This document shows positions 7,659 to 16,645 of a DNA stretch of 39,913 bases, one piece after another. A program made the position numbers and the translations under genes. Location of the stretch: contig CAIPFN010000359.1 of the NCBI GenBank assembly GCA_903864265.1, forward strand, positions 1 to 39,913, read 5' to 3'. Under the pieces are notes generated by a model that saw only the letters and a program-made list of their open reading frames with translations, searched no databases and was not told where the DNA came from. The first letter of the stretch is position 1, and each line of letters starts with the position of its first letter. This DNA is from an uncultured Bacteroidales bacterium (lineage in GTDB: Bacteria; Bacteroidota; Bacteroidia; Bacteroidales; UBA4417).

Positions 7659-8222
7659 ATGGAAACGACAGTAACCACTGTTGCCCGTGTCAACGAAGTT
7701 GACATTCAAATCATCATGAACGGCGAAAAACAAGTTGCCGTTAAACCAATTTGCCAGGCTCTTGGCATCGCATTCGAAGCCCAATTTGTAAAGCTGAAAA
7801 CTGATCCGATTTTGAGTTCAGTTGTTATGACCAGCATAACAACTGGATCGGATAAAAAGCAGTACGAAATGGTCACCATTCCGCTTAAATTTGTTTTTGG
7901 ATGGTTGTTTCGTATCGACAGCCGCAACGTAAAACCCGAAGCCAGGGAAGTTGTGTTAAAATATCAGTTGGAATGTTACAACGCCCTTTACAACTACTTT
8001 ACCCGTCACGACGAATACCTGGAGTGGCGCGATAAGGTTATCGCCGAAAGGCTCACGCTCTATGATGCCGCCCGGTTGGAATTCCGCGACGCAAAGGATA
8101 AAGTGCAGGATGCCCGCGACCTGCTCAACGAAGCCCGCAAAATTACCGAGGAAGCTTATTTTGCAGATAAGGACCAGCTGCGTATCCAGTTTGGTGAAGA
8201 AAGCGAGGTAACCAATGCCTGA
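7659..8222 (+). CDS. ant: Phage antirepressor, P22 Ant N-terminal family
   Basis: This 187-residue protein has the P22_AR_N-type domain over about residues 10-115: VAVKPICQALGIAFEAQFVKLKTDP, then a beta hairpin, then TIPLKFVFGWLFRIDSRNVKPEAREVVLKYQLECYNALYNYF. Proteins of this kind bind and inactivate phage repressors, promoting induction. The C-terminal ~70 residues form a charged coiled coil (ERLTLYDAARLEFRDAKDKVQDARDLLNEARKI) in place of the usual second domain. A strong AAGGAG lies 8 bases before the ATG and a complex RNA structure just upstream, implying tight post-transcriptional control. It overlaps the next small gene by 8 bases. It lies about 15 kb from the repressor it would be expected to antagonise. 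Confidence 0.85.
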   Translation: METTVTTVARVNEVDIQIIMNGEKQVAVKPICQALGIAFEAQFVKLKTDPILSSVVMTSITTGSDKKQYEMVTIPLKFVFGWLFRIDSRNVKPEAREVVLKYQLECYNALYNYFTRHDEYLEWRDKVIAERLTLYDAARLEFRDAKDKVQDARDLLNEARKITEEAYFADKDQLRIQFGEESEVTNA

Positions 8223-8463
8223 AGCCAAAAACATCATGCACATAGGCAAAGTGGTTCTCCAGGACGAATGCCTTCACTATATCGAAACATTGCAGGAAAA
8301 TGATAACGAAGGTATCGACAGCCGTACGCGAACCATGCTCGAAGCTATCATGTTTCTGACCATACTTCGCGAAGGATTAGGAACAGGTAAAAAAGACCGG
8401 TTCGAATATGTAATTGAAAGCCTGGCCCATATGTCCGAAGAATTCGAACAACTCAAAGCATGA
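8215..8463 (+). CDS. Small helical protein co-translated with the antirepressor
   Basis: This 82-residue acidic, all-helical protein (MPEAKNIMHIGKVVLQDECLHYIETLQ...) starts inside the last codons of ant and ends just before a terminator, so the two make a bicistronic unit. No motif is recognised. It could be a partner or modulator of the antirepressor. Confidence 0.55.
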   Translation: MPEAKNIMHIGKVVLQDECLHYIETLQENDNEGIDSRTRTMLEAIMFLTILREGLGTGKKDRFEYVIESLAHMSEEFEQLKA

Positions 8464-8503
8464 TAATATAAGCGTATCCATTGCAGGATTCCCCACGCTT
8501 ATC

Positions 8504-8530
8504 AGCCCCGCCCACAAAGCGGGGCTTTTG
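8504..8530 (+). terminator. Rho-independent terminator after the antirepressor unit
   Basis: An 8-bp GC-rich stem AGCCCCGC / GCGGGGCT with a 7-base loop is followed by TTTTGTTTTG. The T-run merges with the next GTCCTTTA motif, as at two other sites. Confidence 0.88.
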
Positions 8531-8533
8531 TTT

Positions 8534-8569
8534 TGTCCTTTACCCTGATGTGCAAACACGTTTAATTTG
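8534..8569 (+). promoter_or_regulatory. Putative late promoter c (GTCCTTTA class)
   Basis: TGTCCTTTA (8534-8542), 19 bp spacer, TTAATTTG (8562-8569). The first tail gene begins 57 bases downstream, leaving a longer leader than the other copies, with a repeated ACTTTCAACTTTATAAACTTTCAACTT tract. Confidence 0.62.
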
Positions 8570-8626
8570 TTTCATCCTAAAACGGAACTTGATGAACTTT
8601 CAACTTTATAAACTTTCAACTTATTT

Positions 8627-9052
8627 ATGAGTGAAAATACCAATATTAAACTTACCGTCGAAGCCTGGGCCGATATCGTGATAAAGGAATTTATCAAAAA
8701 GGCCAATGCCCTCAATATCGGCAGTTCCGGCGCTTCGATGAACAGTTTTGTAAATACCGTTTACACGGCAGCCGGTGGCGATCCTTCGCGCGTGGTGTTC
8801 GCTTTCGAGTGGTATTTGAAGATGGTCGATTACGGCGTAGGAAAGCATGTGAGCCTTGCCGATCGCGACGGCATGATCGCCGGTGGAATGACACGCCGCC
8901 GCCCGAAGCCCTGGTTTACCGATACCTTTTACAAGCAGCTAGAAGTGCTCCGCCACCTGCTCGAGGAAAAGAACGCGCTGGGCATCGAGCGTTTCGTGGT
9001 GCGGAACATAGAGGACAATGCCGATTTCGGCTTTAATGAAATTAACGTATGA
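8627..9052 (+). CDS. Tail completion-like protein
   Basis: This 141-residue protein lies directly before the tape measure gene and overlaps it by 4 bases (ATGA). Its core, FAFEWYLKMVDYGVGKHVSLADRDGMIAGGMTRRRPKPWFTDTFYKQLEVLRHLL, resembles the head-tail joining/tail completion proteins (HK97 gp10-like) with the (R)RRPKPWF.D.FY pattern before a terminal helix seen in Bacteroidota phages. The protein would sit at the head-proximal end of the tail tube. It is the first gene of the tail unit driven by putative late promoter c. Confidence 0.6.
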   Translation: MSENTNIKLTVEAWADIVIKEFIKKANALNIGSSGASMNSFVNTVYTAAGGDPSRVVFAFEWYLKMVDYGVGKHVSLADRDGMIAGGMTRRRPKPWFTDTFYKQLEVLRHLLEEKNALGIERFVVRNIEDNADFGFNEINV

Positions 9053-12021
9053 GCAAACAGGCGAAAGTAGATGTAATCATAAACGGCGAACAGGCCAAAG
9101 CCGCATTGAAGGAAATACAAACTCAGCTGGCCGGCGTAAAAGCCATGCGCGATAAAGCCATGACCGATGGCGATGTAAAAGGATTCAACCAGCTGAATGC
9201 CGAATTCAAAAAACTTACTACCGAAGCCACAAAACTTAGCAGACAGACACTCGATGTAAACGATGTATTGAAAAACCTTTCTTCCGCATCTGTACGAGAA
9301 CTGCAGGGCGCTTTCCAGCAATTAAATAGGGAATTGATTGCAATGAAGCGTAATGATCCTGGATATAACGAAAAAAAGGTACAGGTACAGGCGCTTAAGA
9401 AAGAACTCGATAGTGCATCGGGTAGTATCAGGAACCAGGGGATGACTTTTAGCGAATTAAAGTCGAAAGCCATCGTGTGGGCTGCTGCCATTATGGCTGT
9501 AGGTTATGCATTTAAAAAATTGTATGATGCTTACGAAGAACAAAGAGTTGCTGATAAACGACTTCTTTTTGCTGTAAATGGAAATATTGATGCTTTTCAA
9601 CAACTAAATGAACAATCGAGTAAATTACAGCAGGCAACAGGTATTGATGATTCTGTAATAAGTCAGATACAAATGCTTGGTGTGCAAAGTGGTAAAAGTA
9701 CCGCAGATGTTAAAAAAATTACTGAAGCTGCCATTGAATTATCTTCTATTACCGGTGAAGATCTTCAGGGTTCATTTTTACAGTTGAATGGTACATTTGC
9801 TGGTAAACTCGGAAAATCACTTCCTCGTTTGTCAGCAGATTTTAAAGATTTAACAAAGGAGCAACTTGCTAATGGAGCAGCTATTGATATGGTGCTTCAA
9901 AAATATGGCGGAACAGCTGCCGAAAGCGCAACATCCTTATCTAAAATGACTCAAGCCTGGGGAGAATTTATGGAATCTCTGGGTGGTGGTACAACCGGTC
10001 CTATTAACTGGGTAATTGAGAAAATGACCTATTTATTAAAACTATATAAAATTGGTGCCGATGTATTATTATCATTTGGTGGTAATGTTCGGGCATGGGA
10101 AGCACAACAGGAAGGAATTCAATCTACTACCGAAAGTGTTAACAGATTTCGTGAAGCTATAGAAAAATCGAAACCTTCCGTTTCTGAACTTAAAAAACAA
10201 AGAGATGAGCTAACTGAAGGATTAAAAAAACAAGAAGATGCACTTAAAAATTCAAATAATTTATCTGGAGTCGCTGAGCAGCTGGAAAAGAATTCTATAA
10301 ATACGATTAAATCGAAAATAGCAGTTCTGAATGAATTGATTAACCCTCAAAAAAAAGCTCCTGATCCCAATGCGGATAAAGCACTGGAAGATGCTTATAA
10401 ACAAGAACAAACAATAGCCATCCAGGCACGTGATGCAGCCATTGCAATCGAAATGGAAGGTTACAAGAAAGAACTGGATACATTACATTCTGCTTATGCT
10501 GATAAACGCGAAGCAATTTTACATGAGCTTGCAACAAATAAAAAATTAACTGTAGCTCAAAAAGATGAATTAAATGCAACTCTTATCAGTCTCGATACAA
10601 AATATGTACAGGATGCTGATAAGCTTGCAAAAGAGAGAGATTTAAAACAACTCCAATACGACAAACAACTTATCGAATTGAAATTGGCGGATACCCGAGA
10701 AGGTTCAGTTGAAGAATATCAATTGGAAAAACAATTGCTTGATAACAGTATGCAAATTGAAATAGCTTCGGTTACTGGCACCGAAGCGCAAAAGGCAGCT
10801 CTGACAAAATCTATTCGTGCAAAATATGCCAGGCAACAGGCCGATGCTGATGAGAAATACAGTTTGCAATTCCTCGATGAACGCTTAAAGAAGGAAATTA
10901 CAAATCTTACCGATGCCGAACAAAAAAAAGAAGCGGCCTTAAAGCAAAAACGCGCTGATGGTACGATTTCGCAAAAGGAATTTCATAAAGAATGGATTGC
11001 ATTACAAAATCAATTTACAAAAGATAGTCTGCAAATTGCCATAGGCAAAGCTGAACGTGAAATTGAAATAATAAAAAAAGCCGGTGGCGATGTAACGCAG
11101 GCAGAACAAGATTTAGCGGCATTACGTTTTAAATATGAATCAGTAGGAACTGATACCGGTGATGGCAGTAAGGATAAAACGAAATATACGGCTGAACAGG
11201 CCGGTCGCGATGCCATTGATGCAGCTACAACAATTGCAAATACAGAATTTCAGATATCCAGGGATAAAAACCAACGCATTCTGGACGATAAGCTTAATTC
11301 GATTGCTAAGGAGCGCGATGCTGAATTGTCAAATAAAAATCTGACCGAAGCCCAGAAAGATGCAATCAATAAAAAATACGATGCCCAGGAACGGGCAGTT
11401 AAAAAAGCAGCCTGGGAAAAACAGCACAAGGCTGATATTGCACAGGCATGGGTAAACCTGGCATTAATGGTTGGTAAGGCAGCTATTAATATGTGGCCGG
11501 TACCGGCTATCCCAATGATGGCCGCAGCTGCAATAGAAGGAGGCATGCAAGTTGCTGCAGTAACTGCACAAAAGGTTCCTGAATTTCAATTTGGCGGATA
11601 TACGGATAAAGATACCAACGACAGCAAACCAACCGGTATCGTACACGCCAACGAATTTATAGGCTCAGCCCAAGCCGTACGCAACCCATCCGTGAAAAAG
11701 ATTTTCGATATCATCGATTACGCGCAGAAATCGGGGACCATCTCGCAGATAGACCTGCCGGCGGTAATTGCTTCCACCACGTATAAAGGCAGGCAGTCGG
11801 GAGGTTATGCTTCCGATACAGACAGTGTAACACCCGGTGCCGGGAAAGTATTCAATTCTGTTCAGCCGGATAAAAACAATGCCTTGGCCCGGGCGCTAGA
11901 CCGCGTCTCCAATGTGCTGGAGAAAGTTGAGAAAGATGGCGTAAAAGGGAAATGGGTGTATTTCGATTTCGAAAAGATAAAGGCCGAGAAAGACAACATG
12001 GAATCATCAACAAATATGTAA
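9049..12021 (+). CDS. Tail tape measure protein
   Basis: At 990 residues this is the second-longest protein in the genome, dominated by coiled coil, as expected for the ruler that sets tail length and helps DNA pass the membrane. Residues 1-130 are a coiled coil (VIINGEQAKAALKEIQTQLAG), a hydrophobic helix (IVWAAAIMAVGYAF) lies near 143-156, a long Lys/Glu/Ala-rich coiled coil spans about 365-770, and a second hydrophobic region (VNLALMVGKAAINMWPVPAIPMMAAAAIEGGMQVAAV) is near 803-840. The C-terminal segment contains FGGYTDKDTNDSKPTGIVHANEFI, common near tape measure ends. Using the usual ~0.15 nm per residue, the tail would be around 150 nm (inference). Bases about 9500-11300 are more AT-rich and less regular in codon use than the gene's two ends. 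Confidence 0.9.
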   Translation: MSKQAKVDVIINGEQAKAALKEIQTQLAGVKAMRDKAMTDGDVKGFNQLNAEFKKLTTEATKLSRQTLDVNDVLKNLSSASVRELQGAFQQLNRELIAMKRNDPGYNEKKVQVQALKKELDSASGSIRNQGMTFSELKSKAIVWAAAIMAVGYAFKKLYDAYEEQRVADKRLLFAVNGNIDAFQQLNEQSSKLQQATGIDDSVISQIQMLGVQSGKSTADVKKITEAAIELSSITGEDLQGSFLQLNGTFAGKLGKSLPRLSADFKDLTKEQLANGAAIDMVLQKYGGTAAESATSLSKMTQAWGEFMESLGGGTTGPINWVIEKMTYLLKLYKIGADVLLSFGGNVRAWEAQQEGIQSTTESVNRFREAIEKSKPSVSELKKQRDELTEGLKKQEDALKNSNNLSGVAEQLEKNSINTIKSKIAVLNELINPQKKAPDPNADKALEDAYKQEQTIAIQARDAAIAIEMEGYKKELDTLHSAYADKREAILHELATNKKLTVAQKDELNATLISLDTKYVQDADKLAKERDLKQLQYDKQLIELKLADTREGSVEEYQLEKQLLDNSMQIEIASVTGTEAQKAALTKSIRAKYARQQADADEKYSLQFLDERLKKEITNLTDAEQKKEAALKQKRADGTISQKEFHKEWIALQNQFTKDSLQIAIGKAEREIEIIKKAGGDVTQAEQDLAALRFKYESVGTDTGDGSKDKTKYTAEQAGRDAIDAATTIANTEFQISRDKNQRILDDKLNSIAKERDAELSNKNLTEAQKDAINKKYDAQERAVKKAAWEKQHKADIAQAWVNLALMVGKAAINMWPVPAIPMMAAAAIEGGMQVAAVTAQKVPEFQFGGYTDKDTNDSKPTGIVHANEFIGSAQAVRNPSVKKIFDIIDYAQKSGTISQIDLPAVIASTTYKGRQSGGYASDTDSVTPGAGKVFNSVQPDKNNALARALDRVSNVLEKVEKDGVKGKWVYFDFEKIKAEKDNMESSTNM

Positions 12022-12038
12022 CTAATCAGCAATCACCA

Positions 12039-13178
12039 ATGTTAACTATACTTCAGCACCCGGCATTTCTCATACAATCGCAGCAACCGGTCGTATTCAA
12101 AGTACAAAGCGATGCAACCGGTTCGCCCCTGCGCATCGGCGGCGGCGTTACATCCGATTCGGGTGGCGATATCATCCCGGCCGATGGCGATAAAAAGGCA
12201 ACATTCGAACTCTCCGACTGGCTCCAGGGATTAATCACCGAGCGGGGTAAAACAGCCAACGTGCCGGCTGTTTATTCAGGAGTTCCCAGGCAGCTCACAT
12301 TTTCCTTCCTGGAATGGATCGGAAACCCACAGGCGACTGGCGACGATATCGAAACGCCCACTTACTGGCTGCTCGATGGCCGTGTGCCGGCATCCATATC
12401 CCAGGCATTTTATGCCGCGCATGCCAGCCTTCTCGCTTACCTGGTAAGCACAAAACGCTTCCTCAGCTGGTGGCCTGCAGGCGAAACCCGGAAAGTACTT
12501 CCACTGCAGCACGAATTTCTGAATTTTTTGCAGCTCTCCAGCCAATCACCCATCACCATCACGCTGAAGCTGCTGCTCACCTTTACCGATGCTACCTCGG
12601 CCGAACAAACGGCCTTTACCGTGCTCAACTGCGCATATATGCAGTTGGTTTATTTCCCTACCGGAGCTACGCAATTGGGTATTCCGATCATCATGTCTTC
12701 GGCCTACCCGGATAAAATGCTGGCCAGCTATTCCGTTTATGTTAAATCAGGATCTTCACTTATAAGTGAAGTTGTGAAATACCAGGTCGACGATGCTTGG
12801 TACCAGAACCCGAGGTTCCTGTGGGTGCGCAATGGCTTTGGTTTATGGGAAGTACTGCTATGCACCGGGCAGGCCAGCCAGGAAAATGAGATTAAGCCCG
12901 AGCAGGCCATTACCGATGGACAATCGCTGCCCGATAAGCTGAACTGGAAAACTACTAAAACCGACGCGGTGAAAGTTAACACCGGGTTTAAACCGGAAGC
13001 CGTCATGCAATGGATTTCGGATCTCGATTTCCGCGAAGCTTACGAGATGATCGGGGGCAACCTGGTACCCATCGTAATGCATGATCTGAAACTTCCGGTC
13101 GTGCATGATGGAATTTACCAATACTCCGCAGATCTGGAGTATGAGTATGTACATTACGAAAACATTGAACAGGGATGA
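12039..13178 (+). CDS. Distal tail-like protein
   Basis: This 379-residue protein starts at the ATG at 12039; the track start at 11952 lies within the tape measure gene and adds an unlikely N-terminus. It is beta-rich (FLIQSQQPVVFKVQSDATGSPLRIGGGV...) and is placed immediately after the tape measure, where siphophages encode the Dit protein that forms the tail tip hub. A C-terminal stretch with REAYEMIGGNLVPIVMHDLKLPVVHDGIYQYSADLEYEYVHYENIEQG looks like a closing beta-sandwich. It overlaps the next gene in an ATGA. Assigned mainly by position and length. Confidence 0.6.
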   Translation: MLTILQHPAFLIQSQQPVVFKVQSDATGSPLRIGGGVTSDSGGDIIPADGDKKATFELSDWLQGLITERGKTANVPAVYSGVPRQLTFSFLEWIGNPQATGDDIETPTYWLLDGRVPASISQAFYAAHASLLAYLVSTKRFLSWWPAGETRKVLPLQHEFLNFLQLSSQSPITITLKLLLTFTDATSAEQTAFTVLNCAYMQLVYFPTGATQLGIPIIMSSAYPDKMLASYSVYVKSGSSLISEVVKYQVDDAWYQNPRFLWVRNGFGLWEVLLCTGQASQENEIKPEQAITDGQSLPDKLNWKTTKTDAVKVNTGFKPEAVMQWISDLDFREAYEMIGGNLVPIVMHDLKLPVVHDGIYQYSADLEYEYVHYENIEQG

Positions 13179-13936
13179 GCACGATTTTAATTTCAAATGT
13201 TCCCGGAAAAATACCCACAGTTAACCAACTGGATAGGACGGATTCCGGATTAGGGTATAACCGAGCAGATGGCTTAATTTATGCTTTGCGTGTGGTAGGT
13301 AGCTTTAAATCTGTAGTTGCCATCAACGGTACAAATCCACCTGTTATTGTTCCTGCAGGAGATTTCAAAGGCACAGCGACACTCGTTACCAATCCCGGAA
13401 GCCCTACATCCGATGAGTGGTGGAGCGCCACTGAAGTTGGTGTATACACGCATTTTGGTAACATCGTAGTATCTACAATGACTGAGGTATTTAATTACCT
13501 GAAATGGACCCAGGCAACTACATCCTGGAGCGTGGAGACTGTTAATGTGCATTCGGAAACAGTTATAATACCTCGTATTATCGAATTGAAGGTGGTAAGT
13601 GATATTCTTAATCCCCTTGTTGGTGATGGGAAACTAATCTTCTGCATTCCCCAGGAACTGAATGGCATGATACTCTCCAGGGCGCATTGTTACCTTACTA
13701 CCTCCGCTGTAGGAGTTACAACATTACAATTGAGGAATATCACAACTACGCACGATATGCTTATTACCAGGATCACAATAGATTCAGGCGAACTTACAAG
13801 TTATACAGCTGCAGCAGCACCGGTAATCAACCCGGCATACCGGCAGGTTTTCACCGGTGATCTTATCGCGGTTGATATTGACACTGTGGCCGAAGCAAGT
13901 AAAGGATTAGGAGTCATTTTAACATTTAACGCATGA
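13175..13936 (+). CDS. Tail tip/fibre protein
   Basis: This 253-residue beta-rich protein has an N-terminal motif PTVNQLDRTDSGLGYNRADGLIYALRVVG that resembles the repeated GELAINTADGKLYT-type segment in phage fibre proteins. The C-terminal half (LIFCIPQELNGMILSRAHCYLTTSAVGVTTLQLRNITT...) is a predicted jelly-roll-like fold. It overlaps the Dit-like gene by 4 bases and precedes two further fibre genes. It is probably a peripheral baseplate or host-contact protein. Confidence 0.5.
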   Translation: MSTILISNVPGKIPTVNQLDRTDSGLGYNRADGLIYALRVVGSFKSVVAINGTNPPVIVPAGDFKGTATLVTNPGSPTSDEWWSATEVGVYTHFGNIVVSTMTEVFNYLKWTQATTSWSVETVNVHSETVIIPRIIELKVVSDILNPLVGDGKLIFCIPQELNGMILSRAHCYLTTSAVGVTTLQLRNITTTHDMLITRITIDSGELTSYTAAAAPVINPAYRQVFTGDLIAVDIDTVAEASKGLGVILTFNA

Positions 13937-13940
13937 AATT

Positions 13941-14384
13941 ATGAGTAAGACAGATGCATTCGAAATATCGATATTAAGTCATATATTCAAAAATACTGCC
14001 TTGGCGAATATAGGAGATAGCTCGGGATTACAGCCGTCAGCTGCAGCAGGAAATTTATATGTTGCTCTATTCACAACAGCCACAACGGTAAACGATTCAT
14101 CCGCTGGTACAGAATGCGCATATACAGGTTATGCACGCGTTGCCGTTGTTCGTTCTGCAACCGGATGGAATGTTACAATTGGCCTTGGCCAGGCCAGTAA
14201 TGCGGCTCCAATAACATTTCCGCCATGTTCGGCTGGCGCTGAAACAGTCGCGTATTTTGCAATCTATACTGCTTTAACCGGGGGAGACAGAATATTATGG
14301 GGACAATTAAATGTTGCTTTACCTGTAGTTGTTGGAGTAACACCTGAATTTAGTACCGGTGCTCTTGCTTTTATTGAGGATTAA
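13941..14384 (+). CDS. Tail fibre-like protein (small phage tail fibre family)
   Basis: This 147-residue protein matches the pattern of a widespread small 'phage tail fibre' family: IL.HIFKNTA near the N-terminus, GNLYVALFTTAT, then GTEC.YTGYARVAV, ITFPPCSAGAETVAYFAIYTALTGGDRILWGQL and a closing F.TGALAFIED. The fold is beta-rich throughout. It directly follows the previous fibre gene (4-base gap) and its stop codon shares a base with the next ATG. A likely structural component of the tail tip or a fibre-attachment domain. Confidence 0.68.
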   Translation: MSKTDAFEISILSHIFKNTALANIGDSSGLQPSAAAGNLYVALFTTATTVNDSSAGTECAYTGYARVAVVRSATGWNVTIGLGQASNAAPITFPPCSAGAETVAYFAIYTALTGGDRILWGQLNVALPVVVGVTPEFSTGALAFIED

Positions 14385-15088
14385 TGGGAAATTTATCTGG
14401 ATATAACATAGGTGGCACTGGGAGTGTAGCTGATCTGTTTGTACAGAGCCAGATCAAAAGGCGTGAGAATATTTCTACCTATCAAACTGCCAATATAAAA
14501 AACAGGAGCAATCTACAGGGGACATCCTTTATTTCTCTTGATTCACATACAATTGCAAAAGGTCAAAATGCCATTAATTTTACTGTAGGTTATAATTTAG
14601 TGCAAACAACTGCTAATCTTTCAGGACAAATAACATCCCTTAAAGTTCTTGTATATGTTCCGAATTTGCCGCTCCTGGCTTCAGGCAACATTAAAGCTTA
14701 CATTTATTCAGTAGACCTTAATGGAAATCCGAATAACCTTCTCTATGAATCGGAGAATTCATTGGATATAAGTACACTCAATGTTACTTACACTTACCCT
14801 GAATTTAATTTCATTAATGCTTTAGTTGATGGAAGAATAGCTGTCGGATTTGGAATCATTAATTCCGTACAAGCTGAAGGATTGGTGGCACTTATTTGCC
14901 AATATGAACCGTTGATAAATGGATATATCTACGGTAATTGCTTCAATAAGCATAAGATTACAGGTGCTGTCGTTGATTATTATGGTGGACTCATGGACTT
15001 ATCTGTAATAATTACATTTCTTGCTAAATCAGCAAGCGGAATCATGCTCGATCGCAGTTCATTCACTCCACAAATCACATTTTTATAA
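14384..15088 (+). CDS. Hypothetical beta-rich tail-region protein
   Basis: This 234-residue protein begins at the ATG sharing a base with the previous stop (TAATG). An N-terminal ~50-residue, Gln/Arg/Ser-rich linker precedes a beta-sandwich-like domain (LKVLVYVPNLPLLASGNIKAYIYSVDLNGNPNNLLYES), with strand spacing resembling carbohydrate-binding folds. It is AT-rich compared with the neck genes and has no close family that I recognise. Host-contact or fibre-tip role is inferred from location only. It is the last gene before putative late promoter d. Confidence 0.45.
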   Translation: MGNLSGYNIGGTGSVADLFVQSQIKRRENISTYQTANIKNRSNLQGTSFISLDSHTIAKGQNAINFTVGYNLVQTTANLSGQITSLKVLVYVPNLPLLASGNIKAYIYSVDLNGNPNNLLYESENSLDISTLNVTYTYPEFNFINALVDGRIAVGFGIINSVQAEGLVALICQYEPLINGYIYGNCFNKHKITGAVVDYYGGLMDLSVIITFLAKSASGIMLDRSSFTPQITFL

Positions 15089-15089
15089 T

Positions 15090-15125
15090 TGTCCTTTAAC
15101 AACAATTCAATCAGGATTATAATTG
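15090..15125 (+). promoter_or_regulatory. Putative late promoter d (GTCCTTTA class)
   Basis: TGTCCTTTA (15090-15098), 19 bp spacer, TATAATTG (15118-15125), then the ATG of the repeat protein 18 bases further on, fitting the common geometry. Confidence 0.7.
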
Positions 15126-15143
15126 CAACACATACAATAGAAC

Positions 15144-16562
15144 ATGAGCCTCGATCTTACAAAAGCCATCAGCGACCACAAGTTAATCCGGGAAATATAC
15201 AGCATCATGGCTACGGGTATTAATCCGCCGCCGCTTAACCTGGACCAGTTAAATAGTACTAATAAATATGTAAAAGAAATCTACCGTCTACAATCGGGAG
15301 GACAGGAGTTTTCAGTTCTTGATTTTAATGCAGGAAACAGCACAATAAAATATCTCAGGGAAATCTATAGGCTAATGGCCAAAGATATTATTCCGCCTCC
15401 TTTGGATATCAATGCTGCCCTGAGCTGCAACAAACTTCTAAAGGAGATTTACAGGATGATAGCAGGTGAAAATGCTGCACTGGATATTAATAGTTCGCAT
15501 TCGATTAATAAATATTTAAAAGCAATATATCAACTTTTAGCAAATGGGAACCCTTCTGAAAATTTTCTTATAGGAGCCTATACATCCGAAGATGGTAATT
15601 ATGTTTTAATCAATACAGATAAAAATATAATGCTTCCAGCCAAAGATGACATAGTTATTAAGGAAGATGGAGTACCCGTTTCTATTTTATCAATAGAAAT
15701 ATATAATGAAAAATCTATCAAAGTTATAATGAGTAATGCTTTATTACCTGGCTCAGATTTAAGTCTTACTTTATTAAATAGTATCGATATTATTGAAGAT
15801 GGAGAAATTGCTCCGGTATTAGATTATCCGATTGATAATCTTATAGTTCAGCATCTTTCATTTTTGCAAATAGTAGATGTTAAATTAAGTGAGCTTGGAG
15901 ATTATATTGATATAATCTTTAATGAGGCTTTTTTATTCGAATATACTGATACTACAGGTTTTGATATCACATCTTCATTGGGGATATATATTGAAGGATT
16001 TTCTATAATAGAAGATAATATCCTAAGGTTAAATATAGGTTGTGAAAATTTACTCTTCTATACTGATATTTTTACTTTATCCTATACTCAAAAAAAAGGT
16101 ATTATAGTAACAAATGAAGAAGGGGTTGAATTAGCTGCTTTTTCTGAATTATCTATTGAGAATACACTTTGGGAACCTCTTGGTATAACTCCAATAGAAT
16201 CTGATTATGCTATGGTGAGCGTTATAGATAATCCCATTGCTCAGTATTTTATCACTCCAGCTAGTAGAAATCCTTATATTGAAATTGTCCAATCAAATAC
16301 AGGGAGTTTTCTACCCGGAAGAGGTGTACAGATTATTGGGGATGGTAATATACTGGATGTTAATGATTCTGATTTTGTTAATCAAGCAGGTGATATATTT
16401 AGATGTACTGTAGATCAAACTAATGGAGAATTTATAAAATTTGTGATTGAGATTATTCCATTTGATGAGAATACATTAGTAGACTTGGATAGTAATGGTA
16501 TCTATGTAACAGCAACACATGGGACAGATCAGGCAATTGGGTTAATAACTTTGACAATTTAA
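15144..16562 (+). CDS. Receptor-binding/fibre candidate with five N-terminal repeats
   Basis: This 472-residue protein begins with five degenerate ~27-31-residue repeats built on LD-x(2)-x-A-x-S-x-NKYLKEIYRLMA-x-(G)-x-(PPP) over residues 1-145. Each looks like one amphipathic helix with a proline-rich turn, possibly a trimeric stalk. The rest (about 150-472) is beta-rich, with SwmB/Ig-like strand patterns such as VKLSELGDYIDIIFNEAFLFEYTDTTGFDI and LSIEIYNEKSIKVIMSNALLPGSDL. The gene is markedly AT-rich after about 15560 and has its own putative promoter and terminator. A virion host-binding protein replaced by transfer fits, but a late non-virion role cannot be excluded. Confidence 0.5.
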   Translation: MSLDLTKAISDHKLIREIYSIMATGINPPPLNLDQLNSTNKYVKEIYRLQSGGQEFSVLDFNAGNSTIKYLREIYRLMAKDIIPPPLDINAALSCNKLLKEIYRMIAGENAALDINSSHSINKYLKAIYQLLANGNPSENFLIGAYTSEDGNYVLINTDKNIMLPAKDDIVIKEDGVPVSILSIEIYNEKSIKVIMSNALLPGSDLSLTLLNSIDIIEDGEIAPVLDYPIDNLIVQHLSFLQIVDVKLSELGDYIDIIFNEAFLFEYTDTTGFDITSSLGIYIEGFSIIEDNILRLNIGCENLLFYTDIFTLSYTQKKGIIVTNEEGVELAAFSELSIENTLWEPLGITPIESDYAMVSVIDNPIAQYFITPASRNPYIEIVQSNTGSFLPGRGVQIIGDGNILDVNDSDFVNQAGDIFRCTVDQTNGEFIKFVIEIIPFDENTLVDLDSNGIYVTATHGTDQAIGLITLTI

Positions 16563-16613
16563 AATTATGATCAGAATAATTTTTTAACCGAATAATCCTT
16601 CTGAATCTTTTAA

Positions 16614-16645
16614 AAAAGCCCTGAACCCGTCAGGGCTTTTCTTTT
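16614..16645 (+). terminator. Rho-independent terminator
   Basis: A perfect 11-bp stem AAAAGCCCTGA / TCAGGGCTTTT around ACCCG is followed by CTTTT. Bases 16631-16653 are identical to 3453-3475, which join another terminator arm to a promoter-like motif. Confidence 0.9.

Noticed and set aside
8491-8499. Third copy of the 18-bp CCCCACGC repeat
   Set aside because: Only CCCCACGC matches; the flanks differ and the match is too short.
8592-8630. Short ORF MNFQLYKLSTYL in the leader of the tail unit
   Set aside because: Only 12 codons in a simple repeated ACTTTCAACTT tract; no evidence of translation.
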